Positions 56,322 through 64,000 of a DNA stretch of 64,000 nucleotides are shown here, piece by piece. This DNA comes from Corticium candelabrum (taxonomy: Eukaryota; Porifera; Homoscleromorpha; Homosclerophorida; Plakinidae), in contig NC_085096.1 of the NCBI RefSeq assembly GCF_963422355.1, positions 6,658,717 to 6,722,716 of the forward strand, written 5' to 3'. The translations under genes were made by a program, and so were the position numbers. A model generated the notes under the pieces. That model did no database searches. It was not told where the DNA came from and worked only from the letters and a program-made list of their open reading frames with translations. Each line of letters opens with the position of its first letter. The stretch's first letter is position 1.

Positions 56322-56536
56322 GTCAGTCGCTTCGTCTGACAAACAAACGCGCTGTCATGGACAACGCATTTTCCCCTTCGCAAATTCCCGTGGGTCGCCA
56401 AATTTCTGTTGAAGACACTAGTGATTTTTGTAACAACACCGCGGCCGGTCAGCCACACACACCGAAAATTCAAGCTGTCAGATTGCAGAACCACTATGCA
56501 AAAACTCTGTGGAACAAGCAAAATGTTAAAGATCAG
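56322..56536 (+). CDS. Exon of unknown gene, copy 2 (open)
   Basis: Acceptor TTACAG (ending 56321) and donor CAG|GTACAG (56537) bound a fully open 215-bp exon with an internal ATG: LTNKRAVMDNAFSPSQIPV, RQISVEDTSDFCNNTAAG, KIQAVRLQNHYAKTLWNKQN. It is paralogous to 32356-32576. Sequence identity continues about 350 bp into the presumed intron, so the duplication is of DNA and not of a transcript. The domain is not recognised. Confidence 0.45.
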
Positions 56537-56920
56537 GTACAGCTACACATTCCGCATGGCGCCTGAATTCAGCAACTTTGCTCTCTATAGACGACTTGAT
56601 GTTGGTGGGGAAACATGCACGTGCAAATGTAGACTCTAGGCGTTGTTTCTATGTGCTAAACCCTTACGTAAAGCAAAGGACTATAAACATCATGTACAGG
56701 ATGAACGCCCGATGGCCGAATTCTCGTTAGCAGCTACCAAACAAAGAGAGGTGGAGCTTTATGATGACATAACGTTCGCCTATTGGTCGGTAATGACATC
56801 AATTCTCGTCTATTTGTTAGAATAAATATTTTGCATCCGCACTAATCGAGTATAAATGCGGTTCTAAGGTCGCATGTCAGACGACTACTATACCCTTAGC
56901 CCGGATATCTGGGCCTCAAG
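56322..56920 (+). repeat. Dispersed 0.6-kb duplication, copy 2
   Basis: Counterpart of 32356-32935. Homology fades near 56920, after a GGGCCTCAAGTAAT / GGACCTTGGGTAAT end. Confidence 0.75.
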
Positions 56921-56979
56921 TAATGAACATAGTATACAAAATATAACTTACAATCTATATTTGTTAGTTGAAATGTGTT

Positions 56980-57560
56980 AAGCCCGGTTCACAGTACGAC
57001 GCTGGCACAAGCGCCGTGCGAGTGTCCTGGACGCTGACGATGAGCGAGCGTCAGCCGCACTGTGAACATGTCAGCGTCCGCGACGCTTGTACGACGCTCG
57101 AACGACGTTAGCCGAGCGTCAACGACGCTGGAATAGAGAAAAGCTCTAATCGAGGGTCATAGTCGGAAGTGACCCAGCGTCCGATGACACCACGTGCTCC
57201 GTTCAACCAATCGAAAGTCAGTCACTGGACGCATTCGGGATATTCTATTCGTTCACATGGCATCAATCATTGATTCGTCGATGGAAGTTTTCCCTGCGTT
57301 TGGCAAGTTCAGTCAAAGGAGTACGTACAAGGACAAGGATGAAAGAAAACGCTTGATCGAGACTACGGCGCAGCAGCGCAACCAAAGCAAAACGTCGTCG
57401 TCCATGTCTGTCGCGAGTACATTGTACACACGTGGTTACTTTGCAGCGCCAAACCACTGTCGCAGTGTGTTCTTTGAGCAATACTGTAAATGGTACAGCG
57501 CCAGCGTCTTCGCTGACGCTCGTGAGCGTTTTTGTCAGCGTCGTACTGTGAACCGGGCTT
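56980..57560. mobile_element. 581-bp MITE with 25-bp perfect terminal inverted repeats
   Basis: The ends (56980-57004 and 57536-57560; core GCCCGGTTCACAGTACGACG) are perfect complements over 25 bp. Subterminal GACGCT/AGCGTC motifs occur many times on both strands. The flanks are TTA/TAT or TTAA/TTAT depending on the exact end, so the superfamily (PIF/Harbinger or piggyBac-like) is open. The internal ORF 57194-57583 overlaps the right end and is not considered a gene. Perfect ends suggest a young insertion. Confidence 0.85.
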
Positions 57561-57699
57561 ATTCATCAAACTACAACTATTAATTAACAAACGTGTTACA
57601 GTTGAACTAAATTTTAGAAATGTTTGTACTTTGGAACAGTTTAATATCAATGATTTTAACAAGATGTCAAACCAACATGTGAGTGTTTGACGGTTGTAT

Positions 57700-57979
57700 G
57701 TGTTGTACGCAATGAGATCTTATTTAGATGTACTATGTCTAGTCTGTAGTCTCTGTTGAGTAGTGAACTTGTTGGCAAAGTCTAACAGACTGTGAAGGGA
57801 GACTAGGACTGGAAGAGATAAGTCAACGGTCGTGTTGTTGTGTCTCTCTAGCTCTTCATAAAATTGGTCGATGTCTAATAATCCAAGCTAAGTATCAAGA
57901 TGTAGTCAGGTTTTTACAAGAAGCACTTGAGCTGGATCGTACTTTGGACTCTAACAACAAAGAGTCTATTGCAACAACT
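57700..57979 (+). repeat. Duplicated intron plus TPR exon
   Basis: Matches 55265-55544, including the 140 bp of intron before the exon (ACTGTGAAGGGAGACTAGGACTG is shared). The duplication therefore moved genomic DNA, 2.4 kb downstream. Confidence 0.75.
57852..57979 (+). pseudogene. TPR exon cut by a transposon terminus
   Basis: After acceptor CTCTCTAG (ending 57851) the frame reads ALHKIGRCLIIQAKYQDVVR and FLQEALELDRTLDSNNKES, the same TPR unit as 55411-55544. At 57980 the sequence changes to the hAT-type end CAGTGGCGTAGC, in place of the expected last codons and stop. Confidence 0.6.
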
Positions 57980-58000
57980 CAGTGGCGTAGCTATGGGGGG
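57980..58000 (+). repeat. hAT-type left terminus
   Basis: CAGTGGCGTAGCTATGGGGG followed by G/C tracts and CCCCCAAAATTTGG resembles the ends of the elements at 27910 and 33870. Its right end was not found before the window ends, unless it is highly diverged. Confidence 0.5.
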
Positions 58001-58310
58001 CCTGCTGGGGGACACGTGTCCCCCAAAATTTGGCTACTTTATAAATTTTAATCCCATAGTTTGCAAATTGCAACCAATGTTTTCACATTCTAAGATTAGC
58101 TAGCCTTAGTAATTGTTAATGCCCATGACAATGACGACAATGATGCTGATTACAATAACATTAACGCTTTTCTGCCTATATATTCGCATGCTTGGTGCCT
58201 ATTTTTCACTCTTTGGGGGTAACATTGTCCGATGGATGAGCATCAACGAATTCAAAGCCTTGTGAGAACTAAGTGATCTGGACTGTGACTACTATTCGTT
58301 CAATCTTGAT

Positions 58311-58841
58311 GTGCACCAGGGTTTGTTTCCAATTCTGAAACGACTCTGCGGACAGACCGTCATCCTTGCCAATCCGAGGATTCGCAAGTGCAACCGATCG
58401 CTATACCGTGAATGTGACTTCGAACCCTTAATCCTTGCTGACCACCAAGTCATCTTGGAAACCGCTAATAGGGACGCACTGAAGGAAGATGTCTGTCATT
58501 TCTTTTCTTCTCAGCGGCATTGGTGCGTGCCTTCAGAAGGGGACAAGGACCACCTGACCTTGGGGTGTACAAAACCTGTCCCCACCCAAGTATTTGTGGA
58601 ATGCCTTCTTCATTTCAAAGTTCCATTCTTCCTTCAACGAAAGAGTCCCATTTATTCTTGTTATCGCCGTGGATATATTGTTATTTTGTTATCGCCATTT
58701 ATTCTTGTTATCGCTACCTCCTTCCTGCCAACCTCCAGCTCGACAGGTACCTGCTATTCACGCCCCTCGACGATCGACCTGCCCCGACTTTCAATCACGG
58801 GGGCAGCATCACAATCAACTTTTTCAACACAGAGGGCATAA
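58311..58841 (+). CDS. Unknown ORF within putative transposon
   Basis: The frame holds HQGLFPILKRLCGQTVILAN, CDFEPLILADHQVILETAN and VCHFFSSQRHWCVPSEGDKD, then degenerates into repeats (ILVIA..). Another frame over 58740-58846 reads RYLLFTPLDDRPAPTFNHGG, so an indel near 58640 is likely. No family is recognised. It lies inside the element presumed to start at 57980. Confidence 0.35.
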   Translation: MHQGLFPILKRLCGQTVILANPRIRKCNRSLYRECDFEPLILADHQVILETANRDALKEDVCHFFSSQRHWCVPSEGDKDHLTLGCTKPVPTQVFVECLLHFKVPFFLQRKSPIYSCYRRGYIVILLSPFILVIATSFLPTSSSTGTCYSRPSTIDLPRLSITGAASQSTFSTQRA

Positions 58842-58901
58842 GATAGGTAAAGGTCTATAACCTGTTGTTTCACCTCCTCCGGGCATGTCACCAGTTATGA
58901 C

Positions 58902-59612
58902 TTGTCGAGAGTGCCAGTGCTCAGGAGGGGAGGCAACGACCGACTCAACAGGTACGGCGAAATCCTCGTTCGACTCCTTGACCACAGACAACCTGTAGAA
59001 GGAATCCGTTTCGAAACAAGGATTTTGGCGAAGACCTTTGCCCTGGCCCTCGACCAGTTCCACAGACTGGAACCCTTCAAGGTCGTGGAACGGGTCAGCC
59101 CTGCGACAATGATCGTCAGGAGGTTAGACGTGAACATGTACTTGGACAGATTGGCGGAAAAGCTGAGGTTGGCAGAGAAGGTTTTGAAGAGGAGTGGAGT
59201 TACAAGACACCGTGGCGGCGAGCAACTCACAAACCCCCAAAAGCAGATATTGGGAGACCTCAAGAGTCTGTCTGGCTACTTGACACATACTTGCTACAAC
59301 ACTGATCCAATCTCGCCATCAGAATGGTGGCGTACAGAGCCCAGACGTAGGATTCGGGTGTCAACAGTAGTCAGTTCAGATGAAGAGGAGGAGGAAAGAG
59401 GACGAGGAGTGAGGGAAAGAAACTGGTTCAATGAGGAGAGTGATCGAGGGTTGATGGATTTATGTGAGCGGTGGAGGAGGGATACTGGACAGAAAAGAAT
59501 CATGTGGGACGACGCCTACTACCAATTTGGTCAAGATTTCCCACAGGTCATTTGCAGCAAAGACCAATTGCAAAACAGATATAAGAACTTAAGTAAGGGC
59601 GGTAGAGTGTAA
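58902..59612 (+). CDS. Protein with Myb/SANT-like C-terminal domain
   Basis: A 236-codon ORF. The N-terminal part (FALALDQFHRLEPFKVVERV, then NMYLDRLAEKLRLAEKVL) is helical and unrecognised. A Ser/Glu-rich spacer (SSDEEEEERGRG) leads to NWFNEESDRGLMDLCERWRR, IMWDDAYYQFGQDFP and KDQLQNRYKNLSKG. The spaced Trp residues and the L.NRYKNL end are like Myb/SANT (trihelix-type) DNA-binding domains, common in Harbinger-type accessory proteins and other transposon ORFs. The start codon is the first ATG in frame and is not certain. Confidence 0.5.
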   Translation: MSRVPVLRRGGNDRLNRYGEILVRLLDHRQPVEGIRFETRILAKTFALALDQFHRLEPFKVVERVSPATMIVRRLDVNMYLDRLAEKLRLAEKVLKRSGVTRHRGGEQLTNPQKQILGDLKSLSGYLTHTCYNTDPISPSEWWRTEPRRRIRVSTVVSSDEEEEERGRGVRERNWFNEESDRGLMDLCERWRRDTGQKRIMWDDAYYQFGQDFPQVICSKDQLQNRYKNLSKGGRV

Positions 59613-59915
59613 TTTGTGTGTGTTAGAATAAGTTGCTGGATGTGTTAGAATAACTTGCTGTAGTTTAGGGTTAGCATTACTGCTTTCCGTTGCTAATTGG
59701 TGTTTTGCTTTAGTTAGGGTAGAGAAATATACAAAATAGACCGGAAATAGACGGGAATAAATAAGCTAAAAATAAACTAAATGCATACAATATCCTAGCC
59801 CCAAAAGGTTTTTCGACCACTTAATTAAATCGCTTCTATTTTCTGTAAAGTAAATTGCATAACCCTGTTGTCACGTGCAATCAATGAACATTAGCGCGCC
59901 TTCTTAAGCGACCTC

Positions 59916-60390
59916 ATGGCTTTGCCTAATGCAAATTCAAGAAAACAGGCTTCCCGGAAGCGACACAGAAAGGACAGTATACTATCTTTCTTTAAGCCTA
60001 AGCGGTAAGTCAGTCATAGTTCATGGCCTGTAGGGAGCAGTAGGCGTCTAGTTGCTGACCATGCGCGGCTGCTCTACTTCGTTTCAGCTCGCACTGTACA
60101 GATGAAACAGAGAAACATTCACTGTCAGACGACGATCCTAGACCATATACGGTTTCTACGTCGCTCGAACAACCAGAACCTGCCGTTGAAAAAAATTGTT
60201 CATTCTCCCACGGCCTCGATGTCATCGTCACAGCCGCTGCTACTTTAGCCACTAGTAGCAGATTCGACTTTAGTTTTCAATCAATCACGAGAGAAAAATG
60301 TAACACAAGTGACCCAGAGTCTGGTAATGAATGCCAGGATTCGACGATTGCAACAGAATCAGATTCTGCAGGATACAAAATCCAATCGGA
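59916..60390 (+). CDS. N-terminal exons of an unknown nuclear protein (PIP-box-like motif)
   Basis: Exon 1 (59916-60004) starts MALPNANSRKQASRKRHRK and ends with DSILSFFKPKR across the junction. Exon 2 starts at 60088 after an 83-bp GT..AG intron (phase 2, codon CG+C). It is open through SHCTDETEKHSLSDDDPRPY and later NECQDSTIATESDSAGYKIQ into the (TA)n tract. The basic leader followed by I-x-x-FF resembles a PCNA-interacting motif lacking its Gln, but also the short leaders of TTF-finger hAT transposases (..LSFFKP..). It may be a transposase gene start or a host gene. Downstream exons are uncertain. Confidence 0.5.
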
Positions 60391-60419
60391 TATATATATA
60401 TATACATATATATATATAC

Positions 60420-60480
<61 letters not shown>
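60391..60480. repeat. (TA)n microsatellite
   Basis: Nearly pure TA with three ACATATAT interruptions, at the end of the open exon at 60088; expansion into or next to an exon. Confidence 0.9.
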
Positions 60481-60487
<7 letters not shown>

Positions 60488-60641
60488 AGTTGGAACGTAA
60501 ACTGCATTGACATTGCGCCGCATTAGCTAATCAACAAATTCCTGTTTATTGCAGACTTGGCGCGTAATGCAGGAGATATGCAGTGACATTTTTGACAATC
60601 AACATCTTCACTAATATCGATCGATATCACTAGTCTCTGAC

Positions 60642-61283
60642 ATGTCTTGCTGCGCTGCAGCAACTGGATGCGATGAAGATGTACGATTATCAATACTTCC
60701 AACGCTGTTGGGAGGTCCAGCTTTTGTAAAATTAAAGAAACTCCTTGTCAAGAACGGCAAAGACAGCTATGGGAAAGGTAGATTAACTGGCAGGTTTCGT
60801 AATAAGGAAGTGTCCATCGAAGCTAAACGTCGATTCAAAAATCGAATTCTGAGAATGGGTGAAGACAAGGATTTTTTCTATGATCCAGTACTTTTAGATT
60901 CCCGTGCTTGGCCATAAAAGATGCAAGGTACGAACAACTGATGGACAAGTTTATCGAAAGACTCACTTCTCAGCTAACAAAAAGTCATTGAGAATGATTC
61001 AGGGACGTACAATCAAGCTAAGGAGCTAGTTCAAATACTGATAAGAAGGCATTTAGAAAGAAAAACACGTGCGGCAGAGATGGCACCGGATTCAGTTAAC
61101 AAAGAAACGTCCGAAGTGTCATTACAAAGAGAAGAGCTCGCAGATCTAAACAACGTCATGCGCAACGTAACTACTCGCTGCCTGTACCGCGATTTCAAAG
61201 GGCAACGAGAACACGCAGAAAACGGGAAGACTGTGGACAATCCAGACAATCGTGCCATATACAGAAGAATTGCCCAAAGATGA
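60642..61283 (+). CDS. Unknown charged helical protein, probably two frameshifts
   Basis: ATG 60642 starts MSCCAAATGCDEDVRLSILP, then PAFVKLKKLLVKNGKDSYGK and VSIEAKRRFKNRILRMG to a stop at 60917. In the next frame IKDARYEQLMDKFIERLTSQ follows directly. After the A5 run near 60979-60983 the third frame is open: VIENDSGTYNQAKELVQILI, ERKTRAAEMAPDSVNKETSE and LADLNNVMRNVTTRCLYRDF, to 61283. The three pieces read as one continuous coiled-coil-like protein if two bases are wrong. No family is recognised. Confidence 0.4.
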
Positions 61284-61337
61284 CGAAGACGCTGTAACTT
61301 CTCCACGGCAGCAGCACAGGCAGACATAGATGTATAG

Positions 61338-61571
61338 TTGAAGCTCTCAAAGATTCAAGGATGTGTGCAATATAGCTTGCGAAGGAATTTTGCTCGCAAA
61401 TTTGACAGAAGAGGAACACATGATGGGCAAGTCTTTAGTTTCATCGATGGCCACATACTATATGTTTATGATGTGGGCTACGCAAAGGCCCATGCAGGCA
61501 TTCTGCAGTTGCTTCAGGATGTCCTGATGAAAACTAGTGATGGCGACAAAGGAATTAGATGTGTAGTTTGA
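61338..61571 (+). CDS. Unknown ORF
   Basis: The frame reads SLRRNFARKFDRRGTHDGQV, FSFIDGHILYVYDVGYAKAH and ILQLLQDVLMKTSDGDKG to a stop. The alternation of hydrophobic strands and helices is protein-like. It may belong with the preceding coding pieces. Not recognised. Confidence 0.35.
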   Translation: MKLSKIQGCVQYSLRRNFARKFDRRGTHDGQVFSFIDGHILYVYDVGYAKAHAGILQLLQDVLMKTSDGDKGIRCVV

Positions 61572-61770
61572 CTGACGCCAAAATTAAGACAGTACACATG
61601 TCTTTTAGGTAGACGTGTTGTGTTGATTTAAGACACGAGTTGCTTTGATAACGTGTTGTCAAATCACCGTTTAATAAACCACTGTGTTACTATATCTTTG
61701 ACATAAGTTCAGGGACAACCGTTCTGTACGTTAGTGACTTGCGCATAAATTTAAAAAAATTTCTTTACAG

Positions 61771-61918
61771 TGTACAGCTACCAGAAGGACAAGTGCATTA
61801 AGCGTCAGCGACAAACGCAGCGAGAAGAAAAGGCAACCGTTAAACACCAACCAACTGATTCCAGGAACCAAGCGCCTGTCATAAGGCAAAGTTCAAGCAA
61901 ATCTTCAGACTGTTACAT
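61771..61918 (+). CDS. Internal exon with clear splice sites, unknown gene
   Basis: A strong acceptor (TTTCTTTACAG, ending 61770) and donor (CAT|GTGAGT at 61919) bound a 148-bp open segment: YSYQKDKCIKRQRQTQREEK, HQPTDSRNQAPVIRQSSSK. It is basic and Gln-rich, in line with the charged proteins upstream. The ORF after it (61927-62124, KKIAVCLVDTQEPTKSIV) overlaps the donor in another frame and may be the next coding piece or chance. Confidence 0.45.
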
Positions 61919-62124
61919 GTGAGTGTATGTGGAGACCCGTCCGTTTGAGTTTCTGCGGTCGTCAAAAAAAGCAAAAGAAAATTGCTGTATGTTTGGTAGA
62001 CACACAGGAGCCGACCAAATCGATAGTGTTAAAGGAATTTACGACAGACTCACTTAAGGCCAGTAGAAAAGTGATCAAGACTGCAAATGGACAGAAATTG
62101 CACATCCACGGCTCAATGCAATAG

Positions 62125-62590
62125 AAGTCACACGGGGAAGACGTTGTTGTTACTTCTATTTGCTAGTGTAGACTCTCTACGAATCGTCAGTACAAATTTC
62201 TTAGAAACGATGCGTATGACAATTGAGGCGTTGATGGGGAAGAACCTGGTAACCCTCACCTAAGTCATATTTGAGATAAATCACTGTTGGGCTATGATAG
62301 GTAGTCTTTTATGGTGGGTGGAGTTTGTGTGGGTTACCAGGTTTTTTACATACAAAAAGATGCACCGTATGTACACCGAGTGGGCGTATCTGCTATCCAT
62401 TTGGGACAAGAGCCTGGTAACCAACATCGAATGTGTTTGCCGGCAATCACGTGATCCCGTTTTTTTGCTTTGTTCTGGGACTGTTCCGTGTTTGTAGACG
62501 TAGTGTTGTTTCCTGCAAGATGTTTGAAAGCATTAGCTCGTCAGCTGACAACGCTGGGACCGCAGCGGAGAGTGTGATTGCGGATAACGG
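62125..62590. other. Intergenic DNA
   Basis: GGTTACCAGG and CCTGGTAACC occur near 62245, 62332 and 62413, so short inverted copies of the same motif surround this stretch. No gene is supported. Confidence 0.35.
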
Positions 62591-62810
62591 AAACCAACAC
62601 ATGGAGGCGAAAATACGATTGTGTCATGAGAAGTCTTGGAAGCGCAATGACAGGAAATGAAGGAAAGACTCTGGTCAGGAATACGTAGGACACCAAGGAA
62701 AGCTTAAGGATAAGAGGTCAATAGGACCAGACTGCCGGTGTCCCCTTCGTTGTTTCGAGAAAGTCCCTGAAGCAGCGAGAGAGCAAATATACCATGTGAA
62801 AGTTTTGACA
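62591..62810 (+). pseudogene. Cysteine-rich N-terminal relic of a repeat-element protein
   Basis: Across a stop, the frames read NQHMEAKIRLCHEKSWKRND and then GQEYVGHQGKLKDKRSIGPD, CRCPLRCFEKVPEAAREQIY. The G..Y....GK......(I)GP.C.C...CFE.(V).E..R..I pattern is, from memory, the conserved N-terminal segment of a family of repeat-encoded proteins common in insects and other invertebrates. No function is known to me. Confidence 0.35.
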
Positions 62811-63165
62811 TTCGAACAATTACTATTGATGAAGTTATCTGGAAGCTAAAAAAAGCGCGCAACGGTTCAGCTAATAATCCACTGGACGGAATTTCCTATT
62901 TAGTTTAGAAGAAGTGCCAGTCTCGTGCTCGCTATTGTGGACTTGCTGAATTGCTGCTGGTTGTCAGGTCAGGTTCCACCCAGCTCTGGAAATCTGGAGT
63001 TATTCGTCTAATAGCCAAGATTAGCGCCAAGACTTCATGCTTACAAACAGTTACTTTGATACATCTGTACAAAAAGCATTCATTCCTGGAATTTGTGCAA
63101 CAGAAAAAGATCACTCTAAGTTATGGTCAGACTTGAATGACGCTAAAAGTAGTGAGCACATCCAG
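62811..63165 (+). pseudogene. Non-LTR reverse-transcriptase relic
   Basis: Split over several frames: TIDEVIWKLKKARNGSANNP, LDGISYLV, then LLNCCWLSGQVPP and WKSGVIRLIAKISAK. After an internal deletion, FMLTNSYFDTSVQKAFIPG and DHSKLWSDLNDAKSS follow. These match the finger region of LINE-type RTs (..K.S.GPDG(I/L).., W..GVIRLIPK, ..S.QK.F.PG..G..EH). The palm with YxDD is missing. Confidence 0.55.
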
Positions 63166-63180
63166 GCGTGCAGCCTATAA

Positions 63181-63206
63181 GGGGTTCACGGTTGCACGTG
63201 AACCCC
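63181..63206. repeat. Perfect 10-bp hairpin
   Basis: GGGGTTCACG, six bases, CGTGAACCCC, followed by a C-rich tract and CCCGGGCGCC. Possibly the end of a G/C-tipped transposon such as the one starting at 57980, but this is not shown. Confidence 0.5.
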
Positions 63207-63924
63207 CCATTGCCCGGGCGCCAAACCTCCTAGTATCCTTCTGGCTGCGCCGTAGACTAAATTAAATATATGTGACGTACGTGTACGTATCAGCTCGTGC
63301 ACACTGTCATTGTCCTTTTGCAAGTAGGAGGGTGAAGTCATAGTCAGTCTCCGTCTGCGACCACAAACCCCACCCCATACCCCGCACCGACCGACTGGCT
63401 TGCGAGGCTACTCTGCTCGTGTCATGTGACGGCGTGTGTGTTACAAGTTGCAATTGAAGCGTTGTACAGTGTACTTCTGTGGACTCGCTCACGTCTTCAC
63501 TATCAGGTTACTGGTACGTTATTACATTGTTAGTCTATCAGATCTTGCACTAGTCGCCAGTGGCTACCCTGCTGCAATTTCCGGGAGTTTTCCTTCTTTG
63601 TGCTTATTCAGAGGAAGTTAGAGTGGGCCTCGAGTAACGTTTGACTATACTTGGGTTACTGTAATACAGCTGGAGTTGTCTTGAGTAATTATGGCTTCGA
63701 CACTAAAATTTTCACGGTTAGAGCTAGTAGAATGGATTGGAGTTAGGAAGGTGCAAACGTATTTAGACACCTCAAATACTATACACCTGTGTATCGATCA
63801 TCCATACACGTATGTGTACTTCCCGCTAGGATGAGGCGTCTCAGACTCTAGTAGACTACTTCCATGGCGCGAAATCGTGGGTGTGGCGTCTTATGCATGT
63901 GTAATGCCGATTGCGCTGTCACAG
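63207..63924. other. Upstream/intronic region of the kinase-like exon
   Basis: Short ORFs only. GTACGTGTACGTA palindrome near 63277. If the last exon is real, N-lobe exons of a kinase should be nearby but were not identified. Confidence 0.3.
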
Positions 63925-64000
63925 GTTTCATCAAATTCGTTGTATTACCTTGCCATGGAGTACGTTGACCGTTCTGCCCTGAAGAATGTACTTGATCGTA
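63925..64000 (+). CDS. Protein-kinase hinge exon, cut by window end
   Basis: After acceptor GTCACAG (ending 63924) the frame is open to the window end: SNSLYYLAMEYVDRSALKNV. The pattern (hydrophobic)YY(L)xMEY(V)....L...L is subdomain V (hinge and helix D) of protein kinases, with Met before Glu as gatekeeper-plus region. Tyrosine or serine/threonine type cannot be told from 25 residues. Confidence 0.5.

Noticed and set aside
57194..57583. 129-codon ORF inside the 581-bp MITE
   Set aside because: It runs through the terminal inverted repeat and lacks domain similarity.

Overview
The window is eukaryotic nuclear DNA, almost certainly from an animal. There are no bacterial operons. Coding pieces are bounded by GT..AG introns, many only 45-107 bp long, and AATAAA signals follow two terminal ORFs. 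The protein families (TPR repeats, ankyrin, tyrosine-kinase relics, TTF/BED-type hAT transposases, an R2-like retroelement, Merlin-like and Tc1/mariner-type pieces) and the compact introns suggest a non-bilaterian animal, perhaps a sponge. The sequence alone does not prove this. No tRNA, rRNA or CRISPR array was found.

Much of the DNA is transposon-derived. From left to right: 26-3630 is a hAT element whose transposase carries a C-terminal papain-like protease-like domain. 4971-7421 holds a zinc-motif ORF and a broken DDE (Tc1/mariner/IS630-like) transposase. 8164-8517 is a MITE with TA target duplications. 9371-13474 is a decayed non-LTR retrotransposon with a restriction-like endonuclease. 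13.7-18.5 kb holds an ankyrin exon, a dead tyrosine-kinase fragment, a nested tandem duplication of minus-strand ORFs of unknown function, and a cysteine-rich (CXC-like) relic. 19-23.5 kb is sparse, with two possible 3' exons. 23.6-27.9 kb holds a 1.1 kb duplication carrying a TPR gene twice (one copy open, one with a frameshift) around a ubiquitin-like-domain gene. 27910-30847 is a hAT element with an uninterrupted 814-codon transposase. 33870-36784 is a decayed hAT on the minus strand, next to an OTU ORF. 38.0-41.5 kb holds multi-exon genes for an OTU protein and an Ulp1/SENP-like protease. 44-47.5 kb holds relics of three element types. 50896-54094 is an OTU-hAT fusion. 54.5-58 kb holds plus-strand TPR relics, a MITE with 25-bp perfect terminal repeats, and a hAT-like terminus that interrupts a TPR exon. 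58.3-62.1 kb holds ORFs of uncertain identity, one with a Myb/SANT-like end and one with a PIP-box-like motif. 62.6-63.2 kb is a retroelement relic. The last 76 bases look like a protein-kinase hinge exon.

The most interesting theme is repeated association of hAT transposases with deubiquitinase/SUMO-protease-like cysteine proteases. Two such domains are fused to hAT transposases, at opposite ends of the protein. A third (OTU) lies 48 bp from a hAT terminus, and an OTU/Ulp1 pair of intron-containing genes follows. Many breaks in otherwise well-kept ORFs fall at A or T homopolymers, so some 'pseudogenes' may be assembly artefacts.
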